A DNA stretch of 64,000 bases from Juglans regia. Its lineage: Eukaryota; Streptophyta; Magnoliopsida; Fagales; Juglandaceae. Below are positions 1 through 10,200 of this stretch, piece by piece. Where the stretch lies: the NCBI RefSeq assembly GCF_001411555.2, contig NC_049901.1:35598838-35662837 (forward strand), given 5' to 3'. The number at the start of each line of letters is the position of its first letter. Position 1 is the first letter of the stretch. Made by a program: the position numbers and the translations under genes. The notes below the pieces were generated by a model. The model worked only from the letters and a program-made list of their open reading frames with translations. It was not told the origin of the DNA and made no database searches.

Positions 1-190
1 TAATTTTAAATTTTAGAATTTTTTATTATTTTCAATAGCTGATATATTAATAGGTATGATTATATAAAATTAGTTATCGAAAAATATATAAAAAGTATAT
101 ACAGATATCGAAAAACAGATTATATAAAATTATTAATAGGTATGATTATATAAAATAGCTGATATATTAATAGGTATGATTATATAAAAC
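1..190. repeat. AT-rich short tandem repeat
   Basis: A unit of about 33 bp containing GATATATTAATAGGTATGAT followed by TATATAAAA occurs about three times, once truncated, at roughly 37-70, 130-155 and 156-190. There is no coding potential. It lies upstream of the PDAT1 promoter. Confidence 0.6.
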
Positions 191-380
191 AGATGTTTGG
201 ATTCGAAAATGATTTAAGATGACTTAAAATGAATTGAGATGGATTGTGAATAGTAATGAGATGAATTGTGAATAGTAATGAAATTTGTAAGTTAAAATTA
301 CTGAATAATAATAAATAGTAGTGAGATGAATTAAAATGAACTGAAAAGAACTGAGATGAATTGCGAATTCAAACATTTCT
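191..380. mobile_element. MITE of the GTTTGGAT family
   Basis: The left end reads AGATGTTTGGATTCG and the right end is its imperfect inverse (GAATTCAAACATTTCT). The inside is the AATGAATTGAGATGGATTGTGAATAGTAATGAG type of sequence seen in other copies in this window. It is non-coding. Harbinger-type assignment follows from the copies at 7780 and 33225, which have TWA-type target duplications; no clear duplication is visible here. Confidence 0.55.
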
Positions 381-562
381 AAAATATCACAGAGAATTTT
401 TTTATAAATTAATTAAGATAATAAAGAGATATTTTTTTTTCTTGTGAGTAGGACCCTCTGTACATCGTATTCTCCGTCTACTTTTCAATTTTCATGCAAA
501 ACCACCCAAAACACACCAAATCCTACTCAACGGTCGACTATAATCTGAGTTTCGACTGTAAT

Positions 563-739
563 CTGAGTTTAGATGTTGAAATGATTTAAATTGAGTTAAA
601 ATAATAAGATATTATTAAAATATTATTTTTTAATATTATTATTATTTTAAAATTTAAAAAAATTAAATTATTTATTATATTTTATGTTAAAATTTTAAAA
701 AATTATAATGAGAAATTGAGATAAATTTAGAATCTAAAT
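563..739. mobile_element. MITE of the GTTTGGAT family, degraded
   Basis: This is an AT-rich block starting TTAGATGTTGAAATGATTTA and ending with the inverse TAGAATCTAAATCC. The central ATTATTTTTTAATATTATTATTATTTT core is shared with the copy inside the Copia gag (7780-7989). It lies in the distal PDAT1 promoter. The ends are mutated, so the boundaries are approximate. Confidence 0.5.
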
Positions 740-1204
740 CCTCGTCAGCCGCGCCCTCCGATTAGCTGACGACCATCGCCATTCAACGGACCACCGGAAT
801 CTAGAAACTCCGCCGCCGCCCTCCACAATCTTCCCGCGCCGAGACACGTGTCAGGAAAATATGCATTAGTGTCGTCTATTTAGTATTTTTTGCTACGGGA
901 CCCACACCAGATCTGAAATTCCAGTCCAGCCTCCCCTTGTGACTTGCAACAAAAACCAAGAGCCTACGGACTACGCACGTAGACATTCGGCGCAATCTCT
1001 TTCCTACACCTCTCGCTCGCCGGAAAACTCCTCTCTCCAGTGACCCCAGTCGTCATCCCCCGGTAAGGTCTCGCACAAACTTTTGGGGTTAGGGGCTTTG
1101 ATCAGATACTTCCCAGAGCTCCACGCCAGCTCGGACTTCGTTCATCACAACACCAGAGCTCTTGGCGCTTCTGAGAGGAGCTCCCACATTTGGAACTGGA
1201 GAAG
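740..1204 (+). promoter_or_regulatory. PDAT1 promoter and 5' leader
   Basis: GC content rises sharply here against the flanking AT-rich DNA. A palindromic G-box/ABRE-like ACACGTGTC is at 844-852. No convincing TATA box is visible. The stretch before the ATG at 1205 is presumably 5' UTR. An upstream in-frame TTG (1190) exists, but the first in-frame ATG is at 1205. Whether the G-box confers ABA or stress response is inference. Confidence 0.5.
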
Positions 1205-4200
1205 ATGTCGTTCTTGAGGCGCAGAAAGGTCCCGAAGACGCAAAATTCGGAGCCTCAAGAAATTGAGGGTGAAAACGAGCACGGCGACAAGAAGACGAAA
1301 CCGAGGCCGAAGCTCAAAGAGCCCAAGAGATGGTCTTGCGTGGACAGCTGTTGCTGGTCCATTGGGTGCATATGCTCGATTTGGTGGTTCTTGCTTTTCC
1401 TGTATAACACAATGCCAGCGTCGTTTCCTCAGTACGTGACGGAGGCGATAACGGGGCCGTTAACGGACCCTCCCGGCTTGAAGTTGAGGAAGGAGGGCTT
1501 GACGGTGAAGCACCCAGTTGTGTTCGTGCCAGGAATCGTTACCGGCGGGCTTGAGCTGTGGGAGGGGCAACAGTGTGCTGAGGGCTTGTTTAGGAAGAGG
1601 CTTTGGGGAGGGACATTCGGGGAATTGTACAGAAGGTAATGGCCTTTTCGGGTTTACGCACAATTCTGGTGCTTCTTGCTGAGAAATTTGGGATTTTGGC
1701 ATTTTCGGCGGTTCCCGCTCTTCACTATGCAAACTAGTTGTTTATGTGTGTTTTGAATAGATAGAAACATATGGGTGAGTGTGTGATGAGCCCTTGTAAC
1801 CTGACTTTCTAACCAGCTTCCTCGTCCATTCTTTTTGCTTTCCATTTACTTTATGCTCGTAACAGAGTGAGGTTGTTTGGGCTTGGGTGTTTGTTCGAGA
1901 ATGCATATTTTATTTTGGGTCGTTTTCCTATGGAGGAAGCCTATGATGAACTCGCTGAAAACGTATTTACTTTCATTTTGATTAGGAAAATACTTAATCC
2001 TAGATGGTTTAGACAATTTCCTTTCCTTTAAAAATCAACTTTGGATTGGGTGAACAGGTGAGGTCTAAAAGACACCTTTTTTTTTTTTTTTTTAATTTTT
2101 AAATAAGGTCTAAAAGACTTAGTAGCAGCCAATTCATCCATATGTTGGTTTGAGAAAAAATGTGGACTTCATTGTTACTCTGGCGGTTGCTAGAATGCAA
2201 TACTTTCTTGTCATTTTGATCTTAGCTTATGCTGAAATCTCATGGGTGAGGTTGTTGGAAACTGACTCAGGTTATCAGTATTGATAAAGGCCTTATAAAG
2301 ATGTCTTTCTGTCTTGTTTGCTATAAAAAACATGTTTGAACTGGAGGGTATTTTGTAGACGGTAAGTTTCCCAATAGTTCCTTTAACATGAGATGGTTTG
2401 TGAAGTGTTTATTTGATGATAATTAGAGATGTTCATTGGTAAAAGCCAATCACATAGCATCTTAGGATAACCTTTAGGAAGTCTTTTTGTCATATCTAAG
2501 CTCTAATCTTTATGCTGCCTTCCAGCCATCAAACATTCCAATTTAGTGATTTTAAGCCTTTACTTAATATTTTCTTGTCATTCTGTGCATTCGCCATTTC
2601 TCATATTATGACATAGGTGTGCCTTGTTCCAATAAAATTAATTGGTTTCGTGTATATGAAAAAAGGGAGGATTGAAGAGCTATTCTCTGTATACCTAAAT
2701 GGTGGTTGGAACTGCTACTACTTTTGACACATTGAAGCTGAAAAATATAAGAGTTTATACTTCTTATTTTTATAAGAAATGAATCTTACTTAGCCAAGCT
2801 GACACAGAGAGAGAGAGAGAGAGAGGTAAATGAAAATATATAATTTATATTGCTTTCGGCCCTTGTTATATGTGTTACATTGACCATTTCTGTTTGTTTC
2901 TGCTTGATTAACAGCAGCTAGGATTTTATCATGACAAACCTTCTCTATTTTTACCATATTTTGGAGTCCGCACTCATTTATTTTGAGGTTATGCAATTGT
3001 TTTGGTGGATTGATATTCTGAGGGTGTTTCCCTCCCTATTTCTGTTTATTTCTTCAGACCATTATGCTGGGTTGAGCACTTGTCACTGGATAATGAAACT
3101 GGACTGGATCCTTCTGGTATAAGGGTCAGGCCTGTATCTGGACTCGTGGCAGCTGATTACTTTGCACCAGGTTATTTTGTGTGGGCAGTCTTAATTGCCA
3201 ACCTGGCCCGCATTGGATATGAGGAGAAAACCATGTATATGGCTGCATATGACTGGAGATTGTCATTTCAAAACACTGAGGTATGAACTTTTGTTTATGA
3301 ATTTATTTTTCCTGGAGTTATTTCACCAACTCAGCTGTGTAAGTAAAATTGATATTCACTAAGTTCTGTTATAGACTTAAAAGTATAGTGTGCTTACCAT
3401 CTCAAATCGGTTTCTTATTCTCTGCCTAATTTGATTGATCAGGTCAGGGACCAAACTCTAAGCAGGATAAAAAGTAATATAGAACTCATGGTAGCTACAA
3501 ATGGTGGAAGAAAGGTGGTTGTTATACCACATTCAATGGGTGTTCTGTACTTTCTGCATTTCATGAAATGGGTTGAAGCGCCAGCTCCAATGGGTGGTGG
3601 TGGGGGGTTGGATTGGTGTGCTAGGCATATAAAAGCAGTGATGAATATTGGTGCACCATTTCTAGGCGTTCCAAAAGCAGTCGCAGGACTTTTCTCTATT
3701 GAAGCCAAGGATATTGCTATTGCCAGGTTAAATTTCGAATAGTATTATGATATGAATATGAATAGGTCCTTAGCTTATCATTTATGGTCTTCAATCTCCT
3801 CAATATCAAAATCACTGCAGACAAAAAAAACTATTTTTGTAGCATATATGGTAGCATTTTAAGGATATAGATTTCATCTATTTCTTTTATTATGGATTTA
3901 ATGCTGGACAAAGATTTCATGGTGCCAATGCTGCCAATGTTAAGGGGCAAAGGGAATCGTTACTTTAGCAATTCTATTTCAACTACTACTTTATGGTCTT
4001 TTTTGATATATAAGAATAGATAGATGTCATTACTAACAAGGAAACCTCAAATAGATGGGGGCATGTTCAAGAGATCCATTAAAGATTTACAATTTTACGT
4101 TCTTACTGTCAATTTGGTCTGAATACCCTTTTCAGAGGGTTTGCCTTCATTATATAGATGTGAATTTACAAGCTAATTGCCAGATTTCCAGTGTCTAGTA

Positions 4201-7200
4201 TGCTATACAAGGTAAGTATTTACACCTTAATTGACAGCTAAATATAATCTAGCTATAATGGAAAGTATCACAAAAAATACAATAATTCTCCCAAATCATA
4301 TCTCCGTAACATCCCCCATCAAATTGATGCTGAGAGATCAAGAAACATCAATTTGTCAATCAAGAACTGATGCTGATGACGAGGAAGAGCTTTAGTGAAG
4401 ATGTTAGCCGTTTGAAGTGTGGTGGAATGTGAGGAAAGAGTAATCACATGCTTGTCAAAAGCTTCACGGATGGAATGACAATCAACTTTGCTGTGTTTCG
4501 TACGCTCATGGAAAACAAGATTAACGGCGATCTGAATAGCACTAGTATTATCAGCATGGAGAGGAGTTGAATAAAGATGAGAAAATCCAAGTTCGCCCAA
4601 TAACCCACGAAGCCACGTGATCTCAGAGCATGCGGAAGACATAACACGATACTCAGACTCGGTGGAGGACTTGGAAACTTTATCTTGCTTCTTGCTCTTC
4701 CAAGAAATGAGTGCATTGCCTAAAAACATGCACCACCCTGTAACAAAGCGATGAGTATCTGCACACCCATCCCAATCAGCATCATTATACCCCACCATTT
4801 GTAAAGAAGACTCTTTATGAAAGAATAACCTGCGATTAGAGGTGCCCTTCAGATATCGGATAATGCGGCAGACAACGGCTAAATGAAGATGTCTGGGAGC
4901 TTGCATAAATTGACTGACCTGCTGCACAATGAAAGAAATGTCAAGACGAGTAATTGTCAGATAGTTCAAACTCCCAATGAGCTGCCGATACAAGGATGAA
5001 TCTGATAGAAGCTCGCCTTCCTCTTGACGAAGCTTGAGATTTACTTCCAAATGAGTAAGAACAGAATTACCCGATTGGAGACCAGCTAAAGAAATCACTT
5101 CATGCGTGTATTTGTGCTGGTGTAACAAGTTACCAATCGGAGTAAGCTGCACCTCAAGGCCAAGAAAGTACTGCAGGGGACCAAGATCTTTCATGTGAAA
5201 GGAGGCCTTGAGATGCTGTTGAATTGTTGAATTAAATCAACATCAGAGCTAGTAATCACAATGTCATCAACATACACCAGAAGCAGCACAATTCCTGTAG
5301 AAGTCTTACGAAGAAAAAGAGCGGAATCAAACTGGCTCTGAGCAAAATGAAACACAAGTAGAGTAGAGCGAAATTTATCAAATCATGCATGCAGAGCCTG
5401 TTTCAATCCATACAAAGATCATTTTAGTCGACAAACCTTGGAGGAAGGTGTAGCAAACATGCCGGGAGGTGGAGTCATATAAATTTCTTCCTTCAGATTT
5501 TCATGCAGAAAAGCATTCTTCACATCCATCTGCTTGAGAGACCACCCTTGCAACGTTGCTAGTGCCAAGATAGTCCTCACAATAGTCATTTTGGCAACAG
5601 GTGCAAATGTTTCTTCATAATCAATATCATACTCTTGGCAGTTCCCAAGAGCCACAAGACGGGCCTTATATCTGTCTAGTGAACCATTAGAACGAAACTT
5701 GATTGAGTACACCCATTTTCAACCAATAGGTTTAACACCAGAAGAACAAGCCACAATATCCCAGGTGTGATTTTCTTGAAGAGCCTAGATCTCTTCTTAC
5801 ATGGTCTGTTGCCAACATGCGTGGGTGGCTGGCTGGCTGAGCATAAGAGTAGGAAACAGAAATAGTGTTGACAGCAGTAAGCAAGGTATGAGGAAAACTA
5901 TACTCATCCGATGCATGTGTAACTCTGGTGGAGCGCCGAGGTCTAGGAACCGCGGGATCAAATGACGAATTAGTATCCGGAAGGGGTGTTGCAGAAGGTG
6001 GAAGACGTCGATGATACACAACACCTGGTTTATATCACTCAATAGAAGAAGGCACATCATCAAAAACAGGTAGAAAAGCAATGGGAGGATAAAAAATATC
6101 CTGAGACTGAAAGAAATATTGATTTTTGAATAAAATCACATTGACTTTTGAAGAAAATCACATTTCGAGAGATCCGAAATTTGTTTGCATGAACATCATA
6201 ACAAACAAATCCATTCTAAGTAGGACTATAGCCTATAAAGGCATACGTGACAGACTGGGTAGCAAGCTTGTTACGATCAAGTGGTGGTAAATGACAAAAC
6301 AAATACACCCAAAAGTATGAAACGATTGATATTTAAGAGATATGCCAAATAATTGAAAGTAAGAAGAATCATAATTTAGAGTGGTAGTAAGCAAACGATT
6401 GATCAAATAGACAGCAGTAGATAAAGCTTCTTCCCAAAATCGAGAAGGCACAGATGAGTCAATCAACAAAGTACGAACAACATTTAAGAGATGACGATTC
6501 TTACGCTTAGCGACCCCATTTTGTTGAAGGGTATAGGGCAAGAACTCTGGGAAATAATTCCATTTTGCTGGAGATAAGTTTGAACAGAATGAGACATGTA
6601 CTCCCCCCCCTGGAGTTAGAGCATAAAGTTTTGATACAAATATCAAATTGTGTCTCGACAAGCACAAAAATTTTTTGAAAGACAGAAAACATGTCAGTTT
6701 TAGAACAGAAAAAATATATTCAAATGAATCGACTATAATCATCGATAAACGTCACAAAGTAAAGATGCTGACCATGAGAAATAGCAAGACTCACACCCCA
6801 AACATCAATATGCACAATTTCAAAACATGTAGAAGCATGGCTACCATGCACAGGAAAAGGTAAAGTTTTACTTTTACCAAGACGACAAGTAGCACAATCA
6901 AAAGATACAGTAGAAGAAGAAAACAAATCTTTATTGCCCAAAAAGACATGTTTCATAAGATGAGTCAAGACAACAGAATTAGGGTGACCTAATTTCTTAT
7001 GCCAGACTTCACTATTATTGGCAGTAGTCGTATAAGTAAGAGAAACAACTTTAGGAATAGAAAACTGTAAAGCAAATAAATGTCCCACTTTAGGCCCCTT
7101 CGCGATCACTGTCCCCGACATTTGATCTGCACAAAACAACCCCCACAAGAGAAATGAACATTACAATTAGTATCCACCAATTGTCCAACATAAATCAAAT

Positions 7201-10200
7201 TGGTAGACAATCTTGGGGAGACAAAGACATTGCGAAATGAAGAACCCAAATTACCAACAACAGTGATAGGAAGAGTACTGCCATTAGCAATCTGAATATT
7301 TTGCATACCTCCATATTTACGAACGCCATGGAGACCCGTCGTATTACCAATCAAATGATTAGAAGCATCCGAATCAACAATCCAAGAAGAAGTTGAGTGA
7401 GTACCCGTACCTTGCAGGCCTAAAGTCGTAAAAGCAGACACAATCATCTGTTGTACCATTGCTGGTGTGAGAACAGAGGAATCAGAGCTTACGGTTGGGG
7501 GTGTAGAAGAAGAAGAGAACTGAACAGCAGCCTGAAAAGCTTGGGTTGGCGATTCTAAGGCCGCACTCGACAGCCCTTGATGAAATGGCCTTCTTTCTTG
7601 CAGTAGTTACAAACTTTCTTAGGACAATTATGGGCAATGTGGCCAAATTCCTTGCAGCTGAAACACTGTAACTTGTTCCTCCTCTCTTGTGCGGCATAGG
7701 CTACATTAACAGCCTCAAAAGAGACATTCTTTGAAATCATACCCATCTGAGTGCATAGCCGCTGTTCTTCACACAATAAGGTTGTGTTTGGATGTTGAAC
7801 TGAGTTGAATTGAGTTGAGATGAAAGTTGAAAATTAAATAAAATATTATTATAATATTATTTTTTAATATTATTATTATTTTGGGATTTGAAAAAGTTAA
7901 ATTGTTTATTATATTTTGTGTTGGAATTTGAAAAAATTGTAATGATTAGATAAGATGAGTTGAGATGGGTTTGGGATCCAAACGTACTCTAAGTCTCCCA
8001 AACAAATATCCAAAGTAGGAATCGGATTACAATTCAATAAGCTAGCCTGGACAGGTTCAAATTCAGGCCAAAGCTTCATAAAAAACTAGTCGCGTTGACT
8101 CTTAGCATAAACCATTTGAAGAGCCGCTAATGAACAATTGTAGAATACTTGCTCCAGAGATTAATAAAACTAGAATAAAATTGTTCAATAGTCAAATTAC
8201 CTTGATTGAAATTGCTAATTTTCAACTCCAATTGGAACTTCCGAGCACTGTGGTCTTGGTGATAAATACGGTGGAGATAGTTCCACGTAGCCTGAGCCGT
8301 AGTAAAACAGCGAAGATTGGTCACAAGATGTGGCTCATTCGTCCCCAACAGCCAAGAGACCACCTTAGCATCCTTGACCTCCCACTGTGCAAATTCTTTT
8401 TCATCAGTGGGAACTTTAGCAGAACTATCAATATGATTTGATAATTCTTTCCCTTTCCAAAACATCTTAAGCTGAAATTCTCACGTAGGAAAATTCTTTC
8501 CAGTAAATCGAATGATAGTATTCTCAATAGACATGATGAAAGCCACCAAAAAAATAAACCCAAGTAGTCACAACAATAAAAGATCCAGAGAACACTTAAC
8601 AACAAGAGGCCCAATCGGAATACCTGCCCAGAGAACTTGCCGAACCTGAGCACCTACAGAAATGGCCGACTGCCACACAGTCACCCTCAGACGACGTCGA
8701 TGGCCACAGAAGATGCCGACAACCACCAAGCGAAGGAGCCTGCAGTGCTTGCAACTCCAAAACGAACGTCGACAATCACCGATAGAAATCGAGAACACCT
8801 ACAGAAATGGCTGACTACCACACAATCACCCTCAGATGACACCAACGCCCACAAAAGATGCCAACAACCACCAAAACGTCAAACCCACAAGTTGGAACAG
8901 CACAAACAGCTCTAACGCCCAACCAAGAACAACCAAAGCAAGAAAATTTTGCAGAAACAGAGAAGAAAAAAAACTCTTCCCGTCGCACACCAGTGATTAA
9001 GACCACAGAGATGAATATCAGAGTAGGGGCTTTGGTACCATGTCAATTTGGTCTGAATACCCTTTTGAGAGGGTTTGCCTTCATTATATAGATGTGAATT
9101 TACAAGCTAATTGCCAGATTTCCAGCATCTAGTATGCTATACGAGGTAAGTATCTACACCCTAGTTAACAGCTAAATATAATCTAGCTATAATGGAAAGT
9201 ATCACCAAAAATACAATAATTCTCCCAAATCATATCTCCGTAACAGTTACAACCCAGTCAGTCAAGAAAAGAAAGAGAACAGAAAATTTTCTTTGACTAG
9301 TCATTAATTTATGGGAAAATTGCATTTTGCACCACCGCACTACCACCATTTTTTCACTTTGCAACCTAAATCCTAAACATCCAAATTTTGGCAATTTACA
9401 CCATTGGTCAAGATCTGATATGATTGTTGAGATCGATGAAAAAAATAGGACATTTGGAATAATCCTACAAGTCAAATCCTAACAGCCAATATTTGCAGTT
9501 TAGGATGTCAATTGCCAGTTGTGGTAATTTGGGGGCCATTTGAGAAAAGTGTAGTAGTTCGAGTGTGCAAAATGTAATATCTGCATGATTTAATATCCTT
9601 TCTCAAGGATCCCTTGTTCATGTACTGAACATTTTGTTACTAATTTCCTGTTCAAAATAATATCATCATGACATCCAAGAATACCTGTACGTCTTTGGGT
9701 GAACTTTATGCTTAAATATTATTTACTTGAACTCATAAATTTACTTGTAGAGTCCTGCTTGCATGTGTTTATCCATTTTGGCTCTTGATCAATTGCTAAT
9801 CCTTAAACAGGGCTTTTGCGCCTGGTGTTTTGGATAAGGATGTTTTTAGTCTACAAACTTTACAGCATATGATGCGGATGACCCGCACATGGGATTCAAC
9901 CATGTCAATGATACCAAAAGGCGGGGATACTATATGGGGTGGCCTTGATTGGTCACCAGAAGGGGACTTTGATTGCTGTGCCAGGAAGCTCAAGAATAAT
10001 GATGCCCAAACTGCAGACCAAAGTGGGAAGGGAAGTTTGGGTTCTACAAAAAGAGTAAATTATGGGAGAATCATATCATTTGGGAAAGAGGTAGCTGACA
10101 TACATTCCTCCAAAATTGAGAGAGTGGATTTCAGGGTAATGTTCCGAGTTTCAGTTTGATTTCTTGAAGTTAAAACCAATTGCATGGATGGTAAAGAGGT

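Larger units (their letters stand above)
4107..9245 (-). mobile_element. Ty1/Copia LTR retrotransposon in PDAT1 intron 3
   Basis: A 5139-bp element lies antisense to PDAT1. It is bounded by two 205-bp LTRs that begin TGTCAATTTGG and end CCGTAACA. The flanking 5-mers are CTTAC (4102-4106) and GTTAC (9246-9250), a target duplication with one mismatch. Reading the minus strand gives primer-binding site, gag, protease, integrase, reverse transcriptase and RNase H, the Copia order. Frames are broken in several places and key residues are lost, so it is dead. I count about 9 mismatches between the LTRs (about 4%), meaning the insertion is not recent. A 210-bp MITE interrupts gag. Confidence 0.95.

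Noticed and set aside
1460..1845. Minus-strand ORFs overlapping PDAT1 exon 1
   Set aside because: Shadows of the real exon on the other strand.
4319..8653. A run of minus-strand ORFs that could be taken for host genes
   Set aside because: They are gag, protease, integrase, RT and RNase H of one Copia element bounded by LTRs, with frame breaks and lost catalytic residues.
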